Below are positions 10,563-20,950 of a stretch of 64,000 bases of DNA, piece after piece. Each line of letters opens with the position of its first letter. Positions within the stretch are counted from its first letter, which is position 1. Source of the stretch: Budorcas taxicolor. Its lineage: Eukaryota > Chordata > Mammalia > Artiodactyla > Bovidae. Position numbers and translations under genes: made by a program. The stretch is taken from the NCBI RefSeq assembly GCF_023091745.1, contig NC_068911.1:160938004-161002003 (forward strand), written 5' to 3'. The notes below the pieces were generated by a model. It saw only the letters and a list, made by a program, of their open reading frames with translations, was not told where the DNA came from and did not search any database.

Positions 10563-10743
10563 CAGAATGTGATCAACTGGAGAAAGGAATGGCAAACCAC
10601 TTCAGTATTCTTGCCTTGAGAACCCCATGAACAGTATGAAAAGGCAGAAAGATAGGACACTGAAAGATGAACTCCCTAGGTAGATAGGTGGCCAATATGT
10701 GATTGGAGATTAGTGGAGAAATAACTCCAGAAAGAATGCAGGG

Positions 10744-12111
10744 ATGGAGTCAAAGCAAAAACAACACCCAGTTGTGGATGTGACTGGAGATAGAAGTAAG
10801 GTCCCCTGCTATAAAGAGCAATATTGCATAGGAACCTGGAATGTTAGGTCTGTGAGTCAAGGCAAATTGGAAGTGGTCAAACAAGAGATGGCAAGAGTGA
10901 ACGTCGACAATCTAGGAATCAGTGAACTAAAATGGACTAGAATGGGTGAAATTAACTCTGATGACCATTATATCTACTACTGCGGGCAGGAATCCCTTAG
11001 AAGAAATGGAGTAGCCATCATGGTCAACAAAAGAGTCCGAAATGCAGTACTTGGACACAATCTCAAAAACGACAGAATGATCTCTGTTTGTTTCCAAGGC
11101 AAACTATTCAATGTCACATTTATCCAAGTCTATGCCCCAACCAGTAACGCTGAAGAAGCTGAAGTTGAACGGTTTTATGAGGACCTACAAGACGTTTTAG
11201 AACTAACACCCAAAAACGATGTCCTTTTCATTATAGGGGACTGGAATGCAAAAGTAGGAAGTCAAGAAACACCTGGAGTAACAGGCAAATTTGGCCTTGG
11301 AATGTGGAATGAAGCAGGGCAAAGACTAATAGAGTTTTTCCAAGAAAATGCACTGGTCATAGCAAACACCCTCTTCCAACAACACAAGAGAAGACTCTAC
11401 ACATGGACATTACCAGATAGTCAACACCGAAATCAGATTGATTATATTCTTTGCAGCCAAAGATGGAGAAGCTCTATACAGTCAACAAAAACAAGACCAG
11501 GAGCTGACTGTGGCACAGATCATGAACTTCTTACTACCAAATTCAGACTCAAATTGAAGAAAGTAGGGAAAACCGCTAGACCATTCAGGTATGACCTAAC
11601 TCAAATCCCTTATGATTATACAGTGGAAGTGAGAAATAGATTTAAGGGCCTAGATCTGATAGATAGAGTGCCTGATGAACTATGGAATGAGGTTCGTGAC
11701 ACTGTACAGGAGACAGGGATCAAGACCATCCCCATGGAAAAGAAATGCAAAAAGGCAAAATGGCTGTCTGGGGAGGCCTTACAAATAGCTGTGAAAAGAA
11801 GAGAGGTGAAAAGCCAAGGAGAAAAGGAAAGAGATAAGCATCTGAATGCAGAGTTTCAAAGACTAGCAAGAAGAGATAAGAAAGCCTTCTTCAATGATCA
11901 ATGCAAAGAAATAGAGGAAAACAACAGAATGGGAAAGACTAGAGATCTCTTCAAGAAAATTAGAGATACCAAGGGAACATTTCATGCAAAGATGGGCTCG
12001 ATAAAGATGGTCTGGACCCAACAGAAGCAGAAGATATTAAGAAGAGATGGCAAGAATACACAGAACTGTACAAAAAAGATCTTCACGACCCAGATAATCA
12101 TGATGGTGTGA
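10744..12111 (+). pseudogene. BovB endonuclease domain, intact reading frame (455 codons)
   Basis: This frame encodes the endonuclease that nicks the target DNA to prime reverse transcription. The AP-endonuclease motifs are all present: N33 in GTWNVRS, E61 in ISELKW, Y130 in IQVYAP, D166 and N168 in GDWNAK, D233 in QIDYIL, and D259-H260 in TDHELL. After about residue 415 the sequence leaves the family frame (near 12,000) because of a small deletion, so the last 40 residues are out of frame. In the intact element the frame would run on into reverse transcriptase. The ATG at 10,744 is the first in the open frame and gives the expected endonuclease N-terminus. It is a transposon product, not a host gene. 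Confidence 0.88.
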
Positions 12112-13236
12112 TCCAGACATCCTGGAATGTGAAGTCAAGTGGGCCTTGGAAAGCATCGCTACGAACAAAGCTACTGGAGGTGATGGAATTCCTGTTGAGC
12201 TGTTTCAAATCCTGAAAGATGATGCTGTGAAAGTGCTGCACTCAATATGTCAGCAAAATTGGAAAACTCAGCAGTGGCTACAGGACTGGAAAAGGTCAGT
12301 TTTCATTCCAGTTCCAAAGAAACGCAATGCCAAATAATGCTCAAACTACCACACAATTGCACTCATCTCACATGCTAGTAAAGTAATGCTCAAAATTCTC
12401 CAAGCCAGGCTTCAGCAATACATGAACCATGAACTTCCTGATGTGCAAGCTGGTTTTAGAAAAGGCAGAGGAACCAGAGATCAAATTGCCAACATCTGCT
12501 GGATCATGGAAAAAGCAAGAGAGTTCCAGAAAAACATCTGTTTCTGCTTTATTGACTATGCCAAAGCCTTTGACTGTGTGGATCACAAGAAACTGTGGAA
12601 AATTCTGAAAGAGATGGGAATACCAGACCACCTGACCTGCCTCTTGAGAAACCTATATGTAGGTCAGGAAGCAGCAGTTAGAACTGGACATGGAACAACA
12701 GACTGGTTGCAAATAGGAAATGGAGTACATCAAGGCTGTATATTGTCACCCTGCTTATTTAACTTCTATGGAGAGTACATCATGAGAAACGCTGGACTGG
12801 AAGAAGCACAAGCTGGAATCAAGATTGCCAGGAGAATATGCAGATGACACCACCCTTATGGCAGAAAGTGAAGAGGAACTAAAAAGCCTCTTGATGAAAG
12901 TGAAAGAGGAGAGTGAAAAAGTTGGCTTAAAGCTCAACATTCAGAAAACGAAGATCATGGCATCCGTTCCCATCACTTCATGGGAAATAGATGGAGAAAC
13001 AGTGGAAACAGTGTCAGACTTAATTTTTGGGGGTTCCAAAATCACTGCAGATGGTGATTGCAGCCATGAAATTAAAGGACGCTTACTTCTTGGAAGAAAA
13101 GTTATGACCAACTTAGATAGTATATTCAAAAGCAGAGACATTACTTTGCCGACTAAGGTCCATCTAGTCAAGGCTATGGTTTTTCCTGTGGTCATGTATG
13201 GATGTGAGAGTTGGACTGTGAAGAAAGCTGAGCACT
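12112..13236 (+). pseudogene. BovB reverse transcriptase, broken by stops and frameshifts
   Basis: Motif A (FIDYAKAFDCVD), motif B (GVHQGCILSP) and motif C (YADD, 12,837-12,848) are all recognisable, but no single frame carries them. The frame opens at about 12,146, meets a TAA at 12,335-12,337 (lysine-glutamate position changed), and continues in the same frame to about 12,830. There a roughly 17-bp deletion, judged against the copy near 30,317, shifts the frame just before YADD. The last piece ends at a TGA where other copies have CGA (13,236-13,238). A further small deletion lies near 12,113, where the family has about 13 more bases. Confidence 0.9.
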
Positions 13237-13639
13237 GAGGAACTGATGCTTTTGAACTGTGGTGTTGGAGAAGACTCTTGAGAGTCCCTTGGACTGCAAG
13301 GAGATCCAACCAGTCCATTCTGAAGGAGATCAGCCCTGGGATTTCTTTGGAAGGAATGATGCTAAAGCTGAAACTCCTGTAGTTTGGCCACCTCATGTGA
13401 AGAGTTGACTCATTGGAAAAGATTCTGATGCTGGGAGGGATTGGGGGCAGGAGGAGAAGGGGATGACAGAGGATGAGATGGCTGGATGGCACCACTGACT
13501 TGATGGACGTGAGTCTGAGTGAACTCTGGGAGTTGGTGATGGACAGGGAGGCCTGGCGTGCTGCGATTCATGGTGTCGCAAAGAGTCAGACACGACTGAG
13601 CTACTGAACTGAACTGAACTGAGGAGGTTGGTCATAGAG

Positions 13640-16595
13640 GGCCTTGCTTTGATTTATGTAATCGAATGTTCTGCCTATGTTTTCCTCTAAGAGTTTTATA
13701 GTTTCTGGTCTAATATTTAGGTCTTTAATCCATTTCGAGTTTATATTTGTGTATGGTGTTATGAGTGTTCTAATCTCATTCTTTTACATGTAGCTGTCCA
13801 GTTTTCCCAGCACCATTTATTGAAGAGGTATCTTTGCCCCATTGTATATTCCTGCTTCCTTTGTCAAAAATAAGGTACCCATAGGTGCATGGGCTTATTT
13901 CTGGGCTATTTATCTTGTTCCATTGGTCTATATATCTGTTTTTATGCCAGTACCATACTGTCTTGATGACTGTAGCTTTGTAGTATAATCTGAAGTCAGA
14001 AAGGTTGATTCTTCCAGCTCCATTCTTCTTTCTCAGGACTGCTTTGGCTATTCAGGGTCTTTTGTGTTTCCATATGAATTGTGAAATTTTTTTGTTCTAG
14101 TTCTGTGAAAAATGCCACTGATAATTTGATAGGAATCACATTGAATTTGCATATTGCATTTGGTAGTATAGTCATTTTCACAATATTGATTCTTCTTACC
14201 TAGGAACTTGGAATATCTCTCCATCTGTTTATGTTATCTTTGATTTATTTCATCAGTGTTTCATAATTTTCTGTGTACAATTCTTTTGTAAACTAAGGTG
14301 AGTTTATTTCTAGATATTTAATTCTTTTTGTTGCAATGGTGAATGGGATTGATTCCTTACTTTCTCTTTCTGATTTTTCTTTGTTAGTATATAGAAATGC
14401 AAGTGATTTCTGTGTATTGATTTCATATCCTGCAACTTTCCTAAATTCACTGATTAGCTGTAGTAATTTTCTGATACTATCTTTAGGGTTTTCTATGTAC
14501 AGTATCATGTCATCTGCAAACAGTGAGAGCTTTACTTCTTCTTTTGCAGCCTGGATTCCTTTTATTTCCTTTTCTTTTCTAATTGGTGTAGCTAGGACTT
14601 CCAGAACTATGTGGAATAAAAGTGGTGAAAGTGGACACCTTTGTCTTGTTCCTCATCTTAGGGGGAATGCTTTCAGTTTCTCACCATTGAGAATAATGTT
14701 TGCTGCAGCCTTATCATATATGGCCTTTACTATGTTGAGATATGTTGCTTCTTTGCCATTTATTGAAGAGTTTTAATCATAAATGGGTGCTGAATTTTGT
14801 CAAAGGCTTTTTCTGCATCTATTGAGATTATCATATGGCTTTTATCTTTCAATTTGTTAATATGGTGCATCACATTGATTGCTTTGTATATATTGAAGAA
14901 TCCTTGGATTCTTGGAATAAATCCAACTTGATCATGGTGTATGAGTTTTTTGATGTGTTGCTGAATTCTGTTTGCTAAAATTTTGTTGAGAATTTTTGCA
15001 TCTCTGTTCATCATATTGGCCTGTAGTTTTTTTTGTGTGTGTTTTCTTTGTCTGGTTTTGGTATCAGGGTGATGGTGGCCTCACCGAATGAGTTTGGAAG
15101 TGTTCCTTCCTCTGCAATTTTTTGAAAGAGTTTTAAAAGGATAAACATTAGTTCTTTTCTAAATGTTTGATAGAATTCTCCTATGAAGCCATCTGGTCTT
15201 GGGCTTTTGTTTTTTGGGAAATTTTTGATCACAGCTTCAATTTCAGTGCTTGTAATTGGGTTGTTCAAAATTTCTATTTCTTCTTGGTTCAGTCTTGGAA
15301 GACTGAACTTTTTAAAGAATCTGTCTATTTCTTCCAGGTTATCCATTTTATTGCCATATAGTTGTTCATAATAGTCTCTTATAATCCTTTGTATTTTTGC
15401 ATTCTGTTGTAACCTCTCCATTTTCATTTCTAATTTTGTTAATTTGATTCCTCTCTATTTTTCTTGATAAGTCTGGCTAAAGGTTTGTCAATTCTGTTTA
15501 TCTTCTCAAAGAACCAGCTTTTAGTTTTATTAATCTTCACTGTTGTTTCTTTAATTTCTTTTCCTTTTATTTCTGCTTGGATCTTTATGATTTCTTTCCT
15601 TCTACTAATTTTAGTTTTTTGGGGTTTTTTTTTGGTTGTTTTTTTTCCAGTTGTTTTAGGTGTAAAATTAGGCTGTCTCTTCAATGTTTCTCTTGCTTCT
15701 TGGGGTAGGATTGCATTGCTCTAAACTTTCTTCTTAGAACTGCTTTTGCTGCATCCCATAGGTTTTGCATTGTCATGTTTTTGTTGTCATTTTTTTCTAG
15801 AAATTTTTTGATTTCCCTTTTGATTTCTTCAGTAATCTGTTGGTTATTTAGAAACGTGTTGTTTAAGAAACACGTGTTTGTGTTTCTTACAGTTTATTTC
15901 TTGTAATAGATATCTAGTCTCATACTGCTGTTGTCAGAGAAGATGCTTGCTACAATTTCAACTTTCTTAAATTAACTGAGGTTTGATTTGTGATCCAAGA
16001 TGTGGTCTATCCTGGAGAATGTTCCATGTGCACTTGAGAAGAAGGTATATGCTTTTGCATTTGGATGGAATGTCCTGAATTTATCAATGAGATCCATCTC
16101 ATCTAATGTATCATTTAAGACTTGTGTTTCCTTATTAATTTTCTGTTTTGATGATCGGTCCATTAGTGTTAGTGGTGTGTTAAAGTCACCTACTATTATT
16201 GTGTTAGTGTCAATTTCCCCTTTTAGTGTTTGTCTTATGTATTGAGGTGCTCCTACAATGGATGCATAGATATTTACAATTTTAATGTCTTCCTCTTGGA
16301 TTGATCCCTTGATCATTACATAGTGTCCTTCCTTATCTCTTGTAGTCTTCTTTATTTTAAGGTGTGTTTTGTCTGATATGAGGATTGCTACTCCACCTTT
16401 CTTTTGCTTCCCATTTGCATGGAATATATTTTTCCATTTTCTTACTTTCAGTCTATATGTGTCTTGAGGTCTAAAGTGGGTTTCTTGTAGACAGCATATA
16501 TATGGGTCTTGTTTTTTTATCCATTCAACCAGCCTGTGTCTTTCGCTTGGAGCATTTAATCCATTTACATTTAAAGTAATTATTGATATATATGT
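13640..16595 (-). pseudogene. L1 ORF2 pseudogene (endonuclease and reverse transcriptase)
   Basis: The endonuclease starts at about 16,595 with LNVNGLNAP and continues through CCLQETHF and VGDFNTPL (frame 15,972-16,316). The reverse transcriptase is spread over three frames: 15,011-15,427 (KSPRPDGF, ATITLIPKP), 14,760-15,014 (DQVGFIP, IISIDAEKAFDKIQ) and 14,293-14,508. The catalytic motif LFADDMILY lies near 14,500-14,530. The frame changes show at least three frameshifts, so the copy is inactive. The plus-strand frames here are antisense shadows. Confidence 0.88.
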
Positions 16596-16639
16596 TCCTA
16601 TTGTTTCTGGTTGATTTTGTAGATCTTTTTCCTTCTCGT

Positions 16640-17231
16640 GTATTTCTTGACTATATAAGTCAGTTTAACATTTTTTGTAAAGGTAGTTTGTTAGTACTGA
16701 ATTCTCTTAACTTTTGCTTGTCTGAAAATCTTTTGATTTCTCCATTAATTTTGAATGAGATCCTTGCCAGATACAGTAATTTTGGTTGTAGATTTTCCCT
16801 TTCAGTACTTTAAATATATCCTGCCATTCCCTTCTGGCTTGCAGAGTTTCTGCTCAAAGATCAGCTGTTAAGTGTATGGGGTTTCCCTTGTATGTTACTT
16901 GTTGCTTCTCTCTTACTGCTTTTAAGATTCTATCTTTGTGTTTAGTCTTTGTTACCTTAATTAGTATATGTCTTGGCATGTTTCTCCTTGGGTTTATCCT
17001 GTATGGCACTCTTTGTGCCTCTTGGACTTGACTATTTCCTTTTCATGTTGGGGAAATTTTCAGCTATAATCTCTTCAAGAATTTTCTCATACCCTTTCTT
17101 TCTCTTTTCTTTTTCTGGGACCCCTATTATCTGAATGTTATTGCACTTGATAATGTCCCAGAGGTCTCTGAGACTATCCTCAGTTCTTTTCATTCCTTTT
17201 ACTTTGTAGTTCAGTGCCTCAGGCATTTGAT
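16640..17231 (-). pseudogene. L1 ORF1 pseudogene, C-terminal two thirds
   Basis: On the minus strand RTEDSLRDLWDIIKCNNIQI and IGVPE match the L1 ORF1 RNA-binding region, followed by the 'NMPRHILIK' region near 16,960-16,990. The N-terminal coiled-coil part is absent. ORF1 is an RNA-binding chaperone that coats L1 RNA. Here it is frameshifted and truncated. Confidence 0.78.
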
Positions 17232-17850
17232 GGGCCAGCCTCTCTATTGTTTAGCTGCCAATGCTGGTGTGTGGCGGGCAGAGAGGCTATGACGGTGGCT
17301 CCACCCCCTATGCATGATTCAGCAATATCACCTTGCTTCCAAGGCTGCCGGGCTTTCCTCCACAGGCATTTCCCAACACACTCTCCTCCTTCACATCCTC
17401 TCAATCTGCCTCTCTGCAGTCAACAGGAGCCCTCACCCTGGGATTGCTCCACAACCCCTAAACTCCAGGTCCCAGCCACTGTGCAGCAAGGACTGTCTGA
17501 TTCTCATTCCATTTAGGCTGCCACAAATCAGCTGTTTCCCTCTAAGCCTTAAATGTTTCTCCTCTGACTCAGACAATTGCCCTGGTGTGGTGATCGGACC
17601 CCTGCTTCAGTTCCCCCACCTGCCTAAGGGCAGGTCTAGTCCTACTAACACTCTCATTTTTCCCCCTAGTTCCTTTGTCCTACAGAGTTTTGTGTGGGTC
17701 TATATACTCTTTTCTGCTGGTCAGGTACTCCTGTGCACTCTCAGCTGGTGTTCTGCATGTACTTCTGTGTCTGAAGGTGTATTCCTGATGTATCCATGGA
17801 GAGAGATGTATTCCCCATCCAACTACTCCTCCACCATCTTTTTCTGGTGT

Positions 17851-18368
17851 TAATTTTATTTTTCTGGTGCTAATTAAATCAGGGGCATCACCAGAGTTCA
17901 AGTATCTGGAGTTTACATGTAAAGCTATTGCCCTGTTATGCAGCTGGGCTAGCGTTGAATCCACCTCTCCCACGTCCTTCTGCAGATGTGATGAACTTGA
18001 CCATGCTTGCCCTCCAAGGAAGCCTGACTAGGGCCCTGGCAGCTCCAATGCTGGCGCCTCAGGTGCCAGCTGCTGGGACTCTCAAACCGATTTTTAATGA
18101 CAAAATACAAAGGACTGAAAACTAACTAGGAATGTAAAGCAAATTCTTAACATACATCAGTATTACCATGGTTTCTAGATAAAAGGAAATTATACTTGAC
18201 TGTTTGAAACTAAAAGTAAAAAAAAGTAAAAAAAGTAAAACTTTATCACTAAGTTATCAAAAAACAATTATGAGGAATATATGTTTTTGAAAATGAGAAA
18301 TATAGAATTGCCTTGGTTATAATAGTTGACAGAATGGAAGAAAGAGAAAAGGTAAACAGAATGAGGGA
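17851..18368. other. Unrecognised segment upstream of a SINE
   Basis: The part 17,928-18,125 has an open 65-residue plus frame rich in Ala, Leu and Pro and slightly higher GC. I cannot assign it to a gene or a repeat. It could be a remnant of a transcript or more L1 5' UTR. An A-rich stretch follows near 18,215-18,240. Confidence 0.4.
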
Positions 18369-18582
18369 GGTTTACCAGGCGACTCAGTGGTAAAGAAACA
18401 GCCTGCCAATGCAGGATACACAGGAGATGCAGTTTCAACCACTGGATTGGGAAGATCCGCTGGAGAAGGAAATGGCAATTCACTCCAATATTCTTGCCTG
18501 GAAAGTCCAATGGACAGAGCCTGCTGGGCTACGGTCCATGGGGTCACAAAGAATTGGACATGATGGAGCAACTGAACATGCA
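18369..18582 (+). mobile_element. Bov-tA SINE, full unit
   Basis: The tRNA-Glu-like head ('gactcagtggtaaagaaaca', 'ctgccaatgcagg') is followed by the Bov-A body ('gaaatggcaattcactcc', 'gggtcacaaagaattggaca'). Confidence 0.9.
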
Positions 18583-18611
18583 TATGCTTATGAGAAAGGA
18601 CACCAGAGTGA

Positions 18612-18795
18612 ACCCGCCACACCCTAACCATGTGAGGATGTGGTGAGAAGGTGGCCACCTGCAAACCAAATAGTCTTCACTGGAAACCAAATCTGCCAGG
18701 ACCCTAATCTTGGACTTCTCAGCTTCTACAACTGTGAGAAGTGTCTGGTGTTAAAGCCACCTTGTCTATGGAGTTTCTTATAGCAGCCCTAACTA
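18612..18795 (+). mobile_element. MaLR-type LTR fragment (MLT1/MST-like)
   Basis: 'ccatgtgaggatgtggtga', 'cttggacttctcagcttcta', 'aactgtgagaag', 'taaagccacc' and 'ttatagcagccctaacta' follow the 3' part of mammalian MaLR-type LTRs. It is cut at the right by a BovB insertion. Confidence 0.55.
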
Positions 18796-19308
18796 GATAG
18801 TATATTCAAAAGCAGAGACATTACTTTGCTGACTAAGGTCCGTCTAGTCAAGGCTATGGTTTTTCCTGTGGTCATGTATGAATGTGAGAGTTGGACTGTG
18901 AAGAAGGCTGAGCACCGAAGAATTGATGCTTTTGAACTGTGGTGTTGGAGAAGACTCTTGAGAGTCCCTTGGACTGCAAGGAGATCCAACCAGTCCATTC
19001 TGAAGGATATCGACCCTGGGATTTCTTTGGAAGGAATGATGCTAAAGCTGAAACTCCAGTACTTTGGCCACCTCATGCGAAGAGTTGACTCATGGGAAAA
19101 GACTCTGATGCTGGGAGGGATTGGGGGCAGGAGGAGGAGGGGACGACCAAGGATGAGATGGCTGGATGGCATCACTGACTCGATGGACGTGAGTCTGAGT
19201 GAACTCCGGGATTGGTGATGGACAGGGAGGCCTGGCATGCTGCGATTCATGGGGTCGCAAAGAGTCGGACATGACTGAGTGACTGAACTGAACTGAACTG
19301 AACTGAAC
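18796..19308 (+). mobile_element. BovB LINE 3' end, young type
   Basis: A 5'-truncated copy starts at the RT C-terminal part (VKAMVFPVVMYECESWTVKKA) and ends with a (CTGAA)n tail. The frame stays open from 18,826 to 19,218. It has the diagnostic 'gggagggattgggggcagg'. Confidence 0.93.
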
Positions 19309-19480
19309 TAACTCAGACACTGGGTTTAGGTCATAGATATGCAACTCATTACTATGTGATTCAGGGGCAGTTCATTAATTTTATTATTCTCAGTTTCATA
19401 CTAGATAATATCTCCCTCTCCGAATTGTTTGTAAAGTAGAGAAATAATGTGTGCAAAGCAGCTAATACAATCCAATTAAC
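19309..19480. other. No recognised feature
   Basis: Short anonymous spacer between BovB and a SINE. Confidence 0.5.
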
Positions 19481-19688
19481 CACTGCATGCTCAGTCCTGT
19501 CCAACTCTTTTGAAATCCCATGGACAGAGGAGCCTGGAGGGCTACAGTCCATGGGACTTCCCAGGCAAGAATACTGGAGCAGGTTGCCATTTCCTACTCC
19601 AGAGGATCTTCCTGACCCAGGGATCGAACCCCCACATCTCTTCAGTCTCTTGCATTGGCAGATTCTTTACCACTATGCCACCTAGGAC
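19481..19688 (-). mobile_element. Bov-tA SINE with internal micro-inversion
   Basis: The minus-strand body and the tRNA-like head ('cattggcagattctttacca') are present. Bases 19,518-19,554 are flipped relative to every other copy in the window: the segment between CCATGGAC and GTCCATGG reads in the plus-strand sense while its flanks read in the minus-strand sense. Confidence 0.88.
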
Positions 19689-20779
19689 AGCAATGAACAG
19701 CAGTTAACCATTACAGGATGGATAAATGGCAGTAATTTTTTCCTATTTTTATAACCATCAGGTTATCATGCAGCTCTGTACGCAGGCACACATACATATC
19801 AATGCCTAGATTTTGTTCCCCACCTGATTAATGACTCAGCATGCACATACACACACTTACATCTTCTCTCTGGCATTTGGGGACAGAGTTCTCACTTTTG
19901 TAAAATTGAGGTTTTATGAGAACCCAACCACTTTAAAAAGCAGTGAGAGATGCAATCAAACACCTGTTGTACAGCCTTTGCACTTCATCTATTTAATGGG
20001 TGCAATAAGACAAAAGTCCCAGAAGGTTTTGGAAATTCTGTCTTTAGTTTTAGAACCTGGAAACCTAATTAACTTACATAGCTATTTCCGTTCAATTAAG
20101 AACTCACCTTGCAATAACAGAAACATTATCAATGAAAAGATATTAACTAGGCATGATTATATATTAATCATACATAAATTAACTTACTTGGTCTTTATAT
20201 TTCATGCTATATTGTCAGTTGATTTTTAGTTATTGTAAACATAAGTCTCAAAGTAAGTTTGGCTTTAGTTACAGGTGAATAGATATAATTTTCAGGGTGT
20301 GTACCTTCCTCTGAGCATTGAAAATTCTTTATTCACTCAACAACTGGTGCCTACAGGAGATTGACTCATTTCTTTTAGAATTTTGGGGTCTTTTAAAATG
20401 GGAATCTCTGTGGGAAGATAGTTCTAGATGTGCTAAAATTCTTTATTTGGTATCTGAGAGTAAGCTTTAGTTGGAGAAAAGGAGAACTAGTGTGAAGATA
20501 CTGGACATTAGAGAAGAGTGGACTAGTTTTCTGACTAGTGAAAGAAAATCTTCTACCAAATCAGTCAAGTAATGACTCCAGAAAGCAATCATCACTATTT
20601 CATAATTGACTGGTGAAACAGAGACCCTGGTTTGTCTGTATAATATGATTATTTATGGATAGCCTAAGACAGGTGGCTAGTGGTTGCCTATGTACAGCAG
20701 ATAACTACCACAGGTTAATTCTCATCATCTAGAAATTGTGTCAACATTATCTTCCTGGTAGGTAATAGGTATATAGTAC
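19689..20779. other. No recognised gene or repeat
   Basis: Anonymous AT-rich sequence. A short CA-rich bit near 19,845-19,856 is the only simple repeat. The 132-residue frame at 19,831-20,229 has no recognisable domain. Confidence 0.5.
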
Positions 20780-20950
20780 TATGTTCTAAACATTAGGTTA
20801 ACTAGGATGCAGGTGTTTTCTCAACAACACTACCTGCCAATAACCCAATGAAGAAGGTATGTATTATTCTCATTTTACAGATGTGGGTCAGACATAGAAT
20901 ATTTACATAAATTGCTACTAATATCAGGGATATAAAGTGGGAAAACTAAC
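20780..20950 (-). mobile_element. MIR-like SINE
   Basis: 'caatgaagaaggtatgtatt' and 'attctcattttacagatg' match the reverse complement of the MIR core. Confidence 0.6.

Larger units (their letters stand above)
10293..13620 (+). mobile_element. Near full-length BovB (RTE) LINE, 3.3 kb
   Basis: Order along the plus strand: 5' region (10,293-10,743), apurinic-type endonuclease (10,744 to about 11,550), linker, reverse transcriptase (about 12,112-13,236), 3' end and a (CTGAA)n tail to 13,620. The length is close to the usual size of about 3.2 kb. No target-site duplication is evident. The L1 sequence on the two sides does not abut, so host sequence appears to be missing. The 3' end is in the young state ('gggagggattgggggcagg'). 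Because of at least three frameshifts and two nonsense changes it cannot make a full polyprotein. Confidence 0.93.
13621..17850 (-). mobile_element. L1 (bovid), ORF2, ORF1 remnant and 5' UTR, part 3 of 3
   Basis: Read on the minus strand from 17,850: 5' UTR-like GC-rich sequence (17,230-17,850), ORF1 middle and C-terminus (about 16,640-17,230), and ORF2 (about 16,595 down to 13,640). The ORF1 N-terminal coding part seems to be missing between the 5' UTR and 17,230. The ORF2 C-terminal region resumes beyond the BovB, but several hundred bases of ORF2 are not found on either side of it. Confidence 0.87.

Noticed and set aside
12941..13495. 184-codon minus-strand frame in the near full-length BovB
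   Set aside because: It is the antisense of BovB RT and its 3' end, and the same frame occurs in other copies. No host protein features.
8885..17850. Active L1
   Set aside because: ORF2 is in at least three frames, the ORF1 N-terminus is missing and two BovB copies interrupt it.
17314..17853. 179-codon plus-strand frame
   Set aside because: It lies antisense to the L1 5' UTR, is Ser/Pro/Leu-rich from base composition, and has no domain or conserved start.
18369..18440. Possible tRNA gene (tRNA-Glu-like sequence)
   Set aside because: It is the head of a Bov-tA SINE followed by the Bov-A body, as at about 15 other sites. It is not a functional tRNA.
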